Below are positions 45,744 through 55,350 of a stretch of 64,000 nt of DNA, piece by piece. The first letter of the stretch is position 1. Every line of letters begins with the position of its first letter. Source of the DNA: Halictus rubicundus (taxonomy: Eukaryota; Arthropoda; Insecta; Hymenoptera; Halictidae); NCBI RefSeq assembly GCF_050948215.1, contig NW_027488994.1:93605-157604 (forward strand), read 5' to 3'. The notes beneath the pieces were generated by a model that made no database searches, had not been told where the DNA came from, and saw nothing but the letters and a program-made list of their open reading frames with translations. The translations under genes and the position numbers were made by a program.

Positions 45744-45794
45744 GAGGATATGATACGATAGAGGATATGATACGATAGAGGATATGATACGATA
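45744..45794 (+). repeat. Tripled variant monomer GAGGATATGATACGATA
   Basis: The variant GAGGATATGATACGATA is repeated three times in direct succession. It normally occurs singly in the array. The 2.0-kb downstream copy has two such units at 47,837-47,870, and the first of those carries a private change (GGTACG). The inverted right arm at about 63,013-63,046 repeats the two-unit form including that change. Confidence 0.9.
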
Positions 45795-46525
45795 GAGGAT
45801 AGGATAGGATAGAGGATAGGATAGGATAGAGGATAGGATAGGATAGAGGATAGGATAGGATAGAGGATAGGATAGGATAGAGGATAGGATAGGATAGAGG
45901 ATAGGATAGGATAGAGGATAGGATAGGATAGAGGATAGGATAGGATAGAGGATAGGATAGGATAGAGGATAGGATAGGATAGAGGAGAGGATAGGATAGA
46001 GGATAGGATAGGATAGAGGATAGGATAGGATAGGATAGAGGAGAGGATAGGATAGAGGATAGGATAGGATAGAGGATAGGATAGGATAGAGTAGAGGATA
46101 GGATAGAGAATAGGATAGGATAGAGGATATTATAGGGTAGAGGATAGGATAGGATAGAGGATATGATACGATAGAGGATAGGAAAGAGGATAGGATATAA
46201 TACAGTATAGGATAGGATTGAGTATAGGATGGGATAGAGGAAAGGATAGGATAGGATAGGATAGAGGATAGGATAGGATAGGAAAGAGGATAGGATAGGA
46301 TAGAGGATAGGATAGGATAGAGGATAGGATAGGATAGAGGATAGGACAGGATAGAGGATAGGATAGGATAGAGGATAGGATAGGATAGAGGATAGGATAG
46401 GATAGAGGATAGGATAGGATAGAGGATAGGATAGGATAGAGGATAGGATACGATAGAGGATACGATAGGATAGAGGATAGGATAGGATAGAGGATAGGAT
46501 AGGATAGAGGATAGGATAGGATAGA

Positions 46526-48500
46526 GGATATTGTAGGATAGAGGATATAATAGGATATAGGATAGGATAGGGTAGGATAGAGGATAGGATAGGATAGAGG
46601 ATAGGATAATATACAGGATAGGATAGGATAGAGGATAGGATAGGATAGGGGATAGGATAGGATAGAGGATAGGATAGGATAGAGGATAGGATAGAGGATA
46701 GGATAGAGGATAGGATAGGATAGAGGATAGGATAGGATAGAGGATAGGATAGGATAGAGGATAGGATAGGATAGAGGATAGGATAGGATAGAGGATATTG
46801 TAGGATAGAGGATAGGATAGGATAGAGGATAGGATAGGATACAGGATAGGATAGGATAGAGGTTAGGATAGTATGGAGGATGGGATAGGATAGAGGATAG
46901 GATAGGATAGAGGATAGGATAGGATAGAGGATAGGATAGGATAGAGGATAGGATAGGATAGAGGAGAGGATAGGATAGAGGATAGGATAGGATAGAGGAT
47001 TGGATAGGATAGAGGATAGGATAGGATAGGATAGAGGGTAGGGTAGAATTTGGATAGGATACAGGATAGGATAGAATAGAGGATAGGATAGGATAGAGAA
47101 TAGGATAGGATAGAGGATATTATAGGTTAGAGGATAGGATAGGATAGAGGATACGATATGATAGAGGATAGGAAAGAGGATAGGATATAATACAGTATAG
47201 GATAGGATTGAGTATAGGATGGGATAGAGGATAGGATATGGTTTTGGGTAGGATATAGGATAGGTTAGGAAAGAGGATAGGATAGGATAGAGGATATTGT
47301 AGGATAGAGGATAGGATAGGATAGAGTATAGGATAGGATAGAGGATAGGATAGGAAAGAGGATAGGACATAATACAGTATAGGATAGGATTGAGTATAGG
47401 ATGGGATAGAGGATAGGATAGGATAGGATAGGATAGAGGATAGGATAGGATAGAGTATAGGATAGGATAGAGGATAGGATAGGAAAGAGGATAGGATATA
47501 ATACAGTATAGGATAGGATTGAGTATAGGATGGGATAGAGGATAGGATAGGATAGGATAGGATAGAGGATACGATAGGATAGAGGATAGGATAGGATAGG
47601 ATAGGATAGAGGATAGGATAGAGGATAGGATAGAGTATAGGATAGGATAGAGTATAGGATAGGATAGAGGATAGGATAGGATAGAGGATAGGATAGGATA
47701 GAGGATAGGATAGGATAGAGGATAGGATAGGATAGAGGATAGGATAGGATAGAGGATAGGATAGGATAGAGGATAGGATAGGATAGAGGATAGGATAGGA
47801 TAGAGGATAGGATAGGATAGAGGATAGGATAGGATAGAGGATATGGTACGATAGAGGATATGATACGATAGAGGATAGGATAGGATAGAGGATAGGATAG
47901 GATAGAGGATAGGATAGGATAGAGGATAGGATAGGATAGAGGATAGGATAGGATAGAGGATAGGATAGGATAGAGGAGAGGATAGGGTAGAGGATAGGAT
48001 AGGATAGAGGATAGGATAGGATAGGATAGAGGAGAGGATAGGATAGAGGATAGGATAGGATAGAGGATAGGATAGGATAGAGTAGAGGATAGGATAGAGA
48101 ATAGGATAGGATAGAGGATATTATAGGGTAGAGGATAGGATAGGATAGAGGATATGATACGATAGAGCATAGGAAAGAGGATAGGATATAATACAGTATA
48201 GGATAGGATTGAGTATAGGATGGGATAGAGGAAAGGATAGGATAGGATAGGATAGAGGATAGGATAGGATAGAGGATAGGATAGGATGGGATAGAGGATA
48301 GGATAGGATAGAGGATAGGATAGGATAGAGGATAGGATAGGAAAGAGGATAGGACAGGATAGAGGATAGGATAGGATAGAGGATAGGATAGGATAGAGGA
48401 TAGGATAGGATAGAGGATAGGATAGGATAGAGGATAGGATAGGATAGAGGGTAGGATAGGATAGAGGATAGGATAGGATAGGATAGAGGAGAGGATAGGA
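46526..48500 (+). repeat. 2.0-kb tandem block, copy 2
   Basis: Second copy, offset 2,045 falling to about 1,991 bp because of several small deletions (fewer 12-bp units, and one fewer GATATGATACGATA unit). Private changes TATGGTTTTGGG at 47,237 and GGTACG near 47,842 distinguish it. Both are reproduced in the inverted arm, so this copy, and not the upstream one, is the relative of the right arm. Confidence 0.86.
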
Positions 48501-48750
48501 TAGAGGATAGGATAGGATAGAGGATAGGATAGGATAGAGTATAGGATAGGATAGAGGATAGGATAGGATAGAGGATAGGATAGGATAGAGGATAGGATAG
48601 GATAGAGGATACGATATGATAGAGGATAGGAAAGAGGATAGGATATAATACAGTATAGGCTAGTATTGAGTATAGGATGGGATAGAGGATAGGATAGGGT
48701 TTTTGATAGGATAGAGGATTGGTTAGGATAGAGGATAGGATAGGATAGAG

Positions 48751-48940
48751 GATATTGTAGGATAGAGGATATAATAGGATCTAGGATAGGATAGACGATA
48801 GGATAGGATAGAGGATAGAATAGGATAGAGGAGAGGATAGGATAGGATAGAGGATATTGTAGGATAGAGGATATAATAGGATCTAGGATAGGATAGACGA
48901 TAGGATAGGATAGAGGATAGGATAGGATAGAGGAGAGGAT
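48751..48940 (+). repeat. ~100-bp direct duplication with GGATCTAGG
   Basis: GATATTGTAGG, ATATAATAGG, ATCTAGG and AGACGATAGG occur in this order at about 48,751 and again about 102 bp later. GGATCTAGG was not noticed elsewhere in the left array. Both units are present in the inverted arm (61,998 and 62,100). Confidence 0.85.
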
Positions 48941-49289
48941 AGGATAGAGGATAGGATAGGATAGAGGATAGGATAGGATAGAGGATAGGATAGGATAGAG
49001 GATAGGATAGGATAGGATAGAGGAGAGGATAGGATAGAGGATAGGATAGGATAAAGGATAGGATAGCATAGAGGATAGGATAGGATAGACGATAGGATAG
49101 GATAGAGGATAGGATAGGATAGAGTATAGGATAGGATAGACTATAGGATAGGATAGAGGATAGGATAGGATAGAGGATAGGGTAGGATAGAGGATAGGAT
49201 AGGATAGAGGGTAGGATAGGATAGAGGATAGGATAGGATAGAGGATACGATAGGATAGAGGATAGGATAGGATAGAGGATAGGATAGGA

Positions 49290-49990
49290 TAGAGGATAGG
49301 ATAGGGTAGGATAGAGGATAGGACAGGATAGGATAGGATAGAGGATAGGATAGGATAGAGGATAGGATAGGATAGAGGATATTGTAGGATAGAGGATAGG
49401 ATAGGATAGAGGATAGGATAGGATAGAGGATAGGATAGGATAGAGGATAGGATAGGATAGAGGATAGGATAGGATAGAGGATAGGATAGGGTAGGATAGA
49501 GGATAGGATAGGATAGGATAGGATAGAGGATAGGATAGGATAGAGGATATTGTAGGATAGAGGATAGGATAGGATAGAGGATAGGATAGGATAGAGGATA
49601 GGATAGGATAGAGGATAGGATAGGATAGAGTATAGGATAGGATAGAGGATAGGATAGGGTAGGATAGAGGATAGGATAGGATAGGATAGGATAGAGGATA
49701 GGATAGGATAGAGGATAGGATAGGATAGAGGATAGGATAGGGTAGGATAGAGGATAGGATAGGATAGGATAGGATAGAGGATAGGATAGGATAGAGGATA
49801 TTGTAGGATAGAGGATAGGATAGGATAGAGGATAGGATAGGATAGAGGATAGGATAGGATAGAGGATAGGATAGGATAGAGTATAGGATAGGATAGAGGA
49901 TAGGATAGGGTAGGATAGAGGATAGGATAGGATAGGATAGGATAGAGGATAGGATAGGATAGAGGATAGGATAGGATAGAGGATATTGTA
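49290..49990 (+). repeat. Short tandem blocks marked by GGATAGGGTAGG
   Basis: GGATAGGGTAGGATAGAGG followed by a 22- or 27-bp (GGATA)4-5+GA unit recurs at about 49,304, 49,487, 49,665, 49,739 and 49,906, several times leading to GATATTGTAGG. This is a local series of about 75-180 bp blocks rich in four- and five-pentamer units. Confidence 0.75.
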
Positions 49991-50059
49991 GGATAGAGGA
50001 TAGGATAGGATAGAGGATAGGATAGGATAGAGGAAAGGAAAGGATAGAGGATAGGATAG

Positions 50060-53000
50060 GAGAGAGGATAGGATAGGATAGAGGATAGGATAGGGTAGAG
50101 GATAGGATAGGATAGAGGATATGATAGGATAGAGGAGAGGATAGGATAGAGGATAGGATAGGATAGAGGAGAGGATAGGATAGAGGATAGGATAGGATAG
50201 AGGATAGGATAGGATAGAGGATAGGATAGGATAGGATAGAGGAGAGGATAGGATAGAGGATAGGATAGGATAGAGGATAGGATAGAATAGAGGATAGGAT
50301 AGGATTGAGTATAGGATGGGATAGAGGATAGGATAGGGTATTCGATAGGATAGAGGATAGGATAGGATAGAGGATAGGATAGGATAGAGGATAGGATAGG
50401 ATAGAGGATAGGATAGTATAGGATAGAGGATAGGATAGGATAGAGGGTAGGGTAGAATTTGGATAGGATACAGGATAGGATAGAATAGAGGATAGGATAG
50501 GATAGAGGATAGGATAGGATAGAGCATACGATATGACAGAGGATAAGAAAGAGGATAGGATATAATACAGTATAGGATAGGATTGAGTATAGGATGGGAT
50601 AGAGGATACGATAGGGTACTGGATAGGATAGAGGATAGGATAGGATAGAGGATAGGATAGGATAGAGGATAGGATAGTATAGGATAGACGATAGGATAGA
50701 ATAGAGGATAGGATAGGATAGAGTATAGGATAGGATAGAGAATAGGATAGGATAGAGGATAGGATAGGATAGAGGATAGGATAGGATAGAGAATAGGATA
50801 GGGTAGAGGATAGGATAGGATAGAGGATACGATATGATAGAGGATAGGAAAGAGGATAGGATATAATACAGTATAGGATAGGATTGATTATAGGATGGGA
50901 TAGAGGATACGATAGGGTATTGGATAGGATAGAGGATAGGATAGGATAGAGGATAGGATAGGATAGAGGATAGGATAGGATAGAGTATAGGATAGGATAG
51001 AGGATAAGATAGGGTAGAGGATAGGATAGGATAGAGGATACGATATGATAGAGGATAGGAAAGAGGATAGGATATAATACAGTATAGGATAGGATTGAGT
51101 ATAAGGCTGGGATAGAGGATAGGATAGGATAGAGGATAGGATAGGGTAGAGGATAGGATAGGATAGAGGATAGGATAGGATAGAGGATACGATATGATAG
51201 AGGATAGGAAAGAGGATAGGATATAATACAGTATAGGATAGGATTGAGTATAGGATGGGATAGAGGATACGATAGGGTATTGGATAGGATAGAGGATAGG
51301 ATAGGATAGAGGATAGGATAGGATAGAGGATAGGATAGGATAGAGGATAGGATAGGATAGAGGATAGGATAGGATAGAGGATAGGATATAATAGGATAGA
51401 GGATAGGATAGGATAGAGGATAGGATAGGATAGAGGATAGGATAGGATAGAGGATAGGATAGGATAGGTGATAGGATAGTATAGGATAGAGGATAGGATA
51501 GGATAGAGGGTAGGGTAGAATTTGGATAGGATACAGGATAGGATAGAATATAGGATAGGATAGGATAGAGGATAGGATAGGATAGAGGATACGATATGAT
51601 AGAGGATAGGAAAGAGGATAGGATATAATACAGTATAGGATAGGATTGAGTATAGGATGGGATAGAGGATACGATAGGGTATTGGATAGGATAGAGGATA
51701 GGATAGGATAGAGGATAGGATAGGATAGAGGATAGGATAGGATAGAGGATAGGATAGGATAGAGGATAGGATAGGATAGAGGATAGGATAGGATAGAGGA
51801 TAGGATATAATAGGATAGAGGATAGGATAGGATAGAGGATAGGATAGGATAGAGGATAGGATAGGATAGAGGATAGGATAGGATAGAGGATAGGATAGGA
51901 TAGAGGATAGGATAGGATAGAGGATAGGATAGGATAGAGAATAGGATAGGATAGAGGATAGGATAGGATAGAGGATATTACAGGATAGAGGATAGGATAG
52001 GATAGAGGATAGGATAGGATAGAGGATAGGATAGGATAGGGTATTCGATAGGATAGAGGATAGGATAGGATAGAGGATAGGATAGGATAGAGGTTAGGAT
52101 AGGATAGAGGATAGGATAGGGTAGAGGATAGGATAGGATAGAGGATAGGATAGGATAGAGGATAGGATAGGATAGAGGATAGGATAGGATAGAGGATAGG
52201 ATAGGATAGGATAGAGGAGAGGATAGGATAGAGGATAGGATAGGATAGAGGATAGGATAGAATAGAGGATAGGATAGGATAGAGTATAGGATAGGATAGA
52301 GAATAGGATAGGATAGAGGATATTATAGGGTAGAGGATAGGATAGGATAGAGGATATGATACGATAGAGGATAGGAAAGAGGATAGGATACGATAGAGGA
52401 AAGGATAGGATAGAGGATAGGATAGGGTAGAGGATAGGATAGGATAGAGGATAGGATAGGATAGAGGTTAGGATAGGATAGAGGATAGGATTGGGTAGAG
52501 GATAGGATAGGATAGAGGATACGATATGATAGAGTATAGGAAAGAGGATAGGATATAATACAGTATAGGATAGGATTGAGTATGGGATGGGATAGAGGAT
52601 AGGATAGGGTATTGGATAGGATAGAGGATAGGATAGGATAGAGGATAGTATAGGAAAGAGGATAGGATAGGATAGAGGAAAGGATAGGATAGAGGATAGG
52701 ATAGGATAGAGGATAGGATAGGATAGAGGATAGGATAGGATAGAGATAATGTAGGATAGAGGATAGGATAGGATAGAGGATAGGATACGATAGAGGACAG
52801 GATAGGATAGAGGATAGGGTAGGATAGAGGATTGGATAGGATAGAGGATAGGATAATATAGAGGATGCGATATGTTAGAGAATAGGATAGAGGATAGGAT
52901 ACAATACAGTATAGGATAGGATTGAGTATAGAATGGGATAGAGGATAGGATAGGGGATTGGATAGGATAGAGGATAGGATAGGATAGAGGATAGGATAGG

Positions 53001-54640
53001 ATAGAGAATAGGATAGGATAGAGGATATTATAGGGTAGAGGATAGGATAGGATATAGGATACGATATGATAGAGGATAGGAAAGAGGATAGGATATAATA
53101 CAGCATTGGATAGGATTGAGTATAGGATGGGATAGAGGATAGGATAGGATAGAGGATATGATAGGATAGAGGATAGGATAGGATAGAGGATAGGATTGGA
53201 TAGAGGATAGGATAGAATAGAGGATAGGATAGAGGATAGGATAGGATAGAGGATAGGATAGGATAGAGGATAGCATAGGATAGAGGATAGGATAGGATAG
53301 AGGATAGGATAGAATAGAGGATAGGATAGGATAGAGGATAGGATAGGATAGAGGACAGGATAGGATAGAGGATATTGTAGGATAGAGGATAGGATAGGAT
53401 AGAGGATAGGATAGGATAGAGGATAGGATAGGATGGAGGATAGGATAGGATAGAGGATAGGATAGGATAGAGGTTAGGATAGTATAGAGGATAGGATAGG
53501 ATAGAGGATAGGATAGGATAGGGCATTGGATAGGATAGAGGATAGGATAGGATAGAGGATAGGATAGGATAGAGGATAGGATAGGATAGAGGATAGGATA
53601 GGATAGAGGATAGGATAGGATAGAGGATAGGATTGGATAGAGGATAGGATAGAATAGAGGATAGGATAGAGGATAGGATAGGATAGAGGATAGGATAGGA
53701 TAGAGGAGAGGATAGGATAGAGGATAGGATAGGATAGAGGATAGGATAGGATAGAGGATAGGATAGGATAGAGGATAGGATAGGATAGGATAGAGGAGAG
53801 GATAGGATAGAGGATAGGATAGGATAGAGGATAGGATAGAATAGAGGATAGGATAGGATAGAGTATAGGATAGGATAGAGAATAGGATAGGATAGAGGAT
53901 ATTATAGGGTAGAGGATAGGATAGGATAGAGGATATGATACGATAGAGGATAGGAAAGAGGATAGGATATAATACAGTATAGAATAGGATTGAGTATAGG
54001 ATGGGATAGAGGATAGGATAGGGTATTCGATAGGATAGTGGATAGGATAGGATAGAGGATAGGATAGGATAGAGGTTAGGATAGGATAGAGGATAGGATA
54101 GGGTAGAGGATAGGATAGGGTAGAGGATAGGATAGGATAGAGGATACGATATGATAGAGGATAGGAAAGAGGATAGGATATAATACAGTATAGGATAGTA
54201 TTGAGTATAGGATGGGATAGAGGATAGGATAGGGTATTGGATAGGATAGAGGATAGGATAGGATAGAGGATAGTATAGGATAGAGGATAGGATAGGATAG
54301 AGGATAGGATAGGATAGAGGATAGGATAGGATAGAGGATAGGATAGGATAGAGGATAGGATAGGATAGAGGATAGGATACGATAGAGGATACGATAGGAT
54401 AGAGGATAGGATAGGATAGAGGATATTGTAGGATAGAGGATATAATAGGATATAGGATATAATAGGATATAGGATAGGATAGGGTAGGATAGAGGATAGG
54501 ATAGGATAGAGGATAGGATAATATAGAGGATAGGATAGGATAGAGGATAGGATAGGATAGGGGATTGGATAGGATAGAGGATAGGATAGGATAGAGGATA
54601 GGATAGAGGATAGGATAGAGGATAGGTTAGAGGAGTGGAT
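50060..54640 (+). repeat. Segmental duplication, island-side copy
   Basis: Near-identical copy of 40,090-44,700, ending exactly where the GGATA array starts to decay into the island. It carries an extra AATAGGATATAGGAT-type unit at about 54,459 and fewer 12-bp units near 54,600. Its left limit, near 50,060-50,115, is also where collinearity with the inverted right arm stops. Confidence 0.95.
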
Positions 54641-54990
54641 AGGATAGAGGATAGGATAGGATAGAGGATAGGATAGGATAGAGGATAGGATAGGAGAGAG
54701 GATAGGATAGTGGATAGAGGATATTGGTAGGATAGAGGATAGGTAGGATAGAGGATTGGATAGGATACAGGAGTAGGATAGAGGTGTGAGGGTAGGAGTG
54801 GTATGGAGGATGGGTTAGGTTTGTGGAGAGGAGAGGTAGAGAGGATAGGATTGGATGAGTGGTTAGGATTGGAGAGTGGTGTGGTAGAGGTGAGTGGAGT
54901 GGTTGAGGATAGTGGATAGGAGTGGAGAGGATGGTGTGGGAGAGGATGTGGAGTGGTGTGGTTAGGAGAGTTGGGGAGGGGTGTATGGGT
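54641..54990 (+). repeat. Decaying edge of the left array
   Basis: The 17-bp order breaks down over about 350 bp. GGATAGG words are increasingly mixed with GTGGATAGG, GGAGTGG, GGTGTGG and TGGTTAGG, with single-base insertions (GATATTGGTAGG, GATAGGTAGG). The change is gradual rather than a clean breakpoint. No gene-like content was seen. Confidence 0.85.
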
Positions 54991-55295
54991 GAGGAGTCTG
55001 GTGTGGTGAGTTGTGTGGTGTGGTGAGGTGTGTGTTGGAGAGTGTTGAGGTGTGGTGGGTGTGGTTGGAGTGGAGTGAGGTGTGGTTTGAGGTGTGAGGT
55101 GTGGTTAGTGGAGTGGTGTGTATGTCTGGTGTGAGGTGTGGTGGGTGGTGTGGTGGGGAGTGTGGTGTGGTGTGGGGGGGGGTGTGGAGTGAGGTGTGGG
55201 GTGGATTGTGGTGTGGTGTGGTGTGTGGTGTGGGTGGAGTGTGGTGTGGTGTGGGTGTGGTGTGGTGTGGTGTGTGGTGTGGTGTGGTATGTGGT
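54991..55295 (+). repeat. GTGGT pentamer repeat with 17-bp beat
   Basis: A G/T-only tract with almost no C. Its best part is GTGGTGTGGTGTGGTGT, three GTGGT pentamers plus GT, at 55,208-55,224 and 55,257-55,273, followed directly by the GTGGTx3+AT form at 55,274-55,290. Unit length and layout equal those of the GGATA monomer (three pentamers plus two bases) although the words differ. The first half (54,991-55,150) is less regular, with GTGAGG and GTGGGTGTGG words. Confidence 0.85.
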
Positions 55296-55350
55296 GTGGT
55301 CTGTTGTCTTGCGCGAGAGGGGCCGCAGCCGACCGGGGGGGGGGGGGTGT
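55296..55350. other. Short non-repeat junction with a 13-G run
   Basis: The only stretch here that does not parse into pentamer units: GTCTGTTGTCTTGCGCGAGA, then GGGGCCGCAGCCGACC, then thirteen Gs at 55,335-55,347. It separates the G/T tract from the CpG-rich island. The homopolymer may be mis-sized. It could be a remnant of unique sequence, a junction scar, or an assembly join; the sequence does not decide. Confidence 0.7.

Larger units (their letters stand above)
44481..46525 (+). repeat. 2.0-kb tandem block, copy 1
   Basis: GATATTGTAGG followed by ATATAATAGGATATAGG at 44,481 reappears at 46,526. GTAGAATTTGG is at 45,035 and 47,042 (offset about 2,009), and the GATACGATAGG landmark is near 45,561 and 47,571. 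The first part overlaps the right end of the segmental duplication. Confidence 0.88.
46884..50112 (+). repeat. Left arm of a large inverted repeat
   Basis: This stretch pairs with 60,770-64,000 read on the other strand, with position sums of about 110,884: TTTTT at 48,700-48,704 with AAAAA at 62,180-62,184; GGATCTAG near 48,884 and 48,782 with CTAGATCC near 61,998 and 62,100; GGAC at 49,321 with GTCC at 61,559; GGAAAGGAAA at 50,032 with TTTCCTTTCC at 60,841. The arm probably extends left of 46,884, but its partner is cut by the window edge. The arms are separated by about 10.7 kb. Confidence 0.94.
787..51530 (+). repeat. Dispersed marker block GGGTAGGGTAGAATTTGG
   Basis: The block AGAGGGTAGGGTAGAATTTGG followed by ATAGGATACAGG and usually ATAGAATAGAGG occurs near 787, 3,106, 5,459, 9,358, 11,454, 15,179, 16,074, 17,442, 17,526, 19,268, 20,636, 20,720, 22,173, 24,044, 24,128, 25,598, 27,422, 27,506, 28,976, 31,524, 34,325, 39,665, 40,514, 41,577, 45,035, 47,042, 50,454 and 51,517. 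Its inverse is near 63,838. Paired copies 84 bp apart at 17,442, 20,636, 24,044 and 27,422 define the 3.2-3.4 kb higher-order repeat. Minor changes occur, for example GGTATGGTAG at 24,122. Confidence 0.92.
890..54230 (+). repeat. Dispersed irregular box family marked by TATAATACAG
   Basis: A divergent stretch of roughly 110 bp recurs about a hundred times through the left array, every few hundred bases. In order it usually reads GATACGATATGATA, AGGAAAGAGGATAG, (G)ATATAATACAGTATAGG or the AGTGTAGG form, GATTGAGTATAGG, ATGGGATAGAGG, and then AGGG followed by TTTTGG, GATTGG or TATTCG. Examples lie near 901, 3,256, 5,609, 14,430, 19,975, 26,763, 38,460, 45,180 and 54,182. It appears inverted in the right arm near 62,230, 62,690, 63,385, 63,510 and 63,697. 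It is the main landmark of the higher-order repeats. It resembles a degenerated run of monomers fixed as a unit. TATAAT here is not taken as a promoter. Confidence 0.9.
1..54640 (+). repeat. Left satellite array, 17-bp unit (GGATA)3+GA
   Basis: The whole segment is built from GAGGATAGGATAGGATA. The unit is three GGATA pentamers followed by GA. Units with two pentamers (12 bp) or four (22 bp) are interspersed, so the general form is (GGATA)n+GA with n mostly 3. The + strand is made of G, A and T, with only scattered C in variant units such as GATACGATATGATA, AGGCAAGAGGACAGG and TAGCGGATA. This gives an extreme and constant strand asymmetry. I saw no embedded transposon, gene or unique sequence. 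Variant units are not random: they recur in fixed order, which reveals the higher-order blocks listed separately. The array continues past the left edge of the window. Function is unknown; structural heterochromatin is the default inference. Confidence 0.98.

Noticed and set aside
890..54230. TATAAT / TATA-like motifs as promoters
   Set aside because: They are part of a satellite variant present about a hundred times, without any associated gene or start signal.
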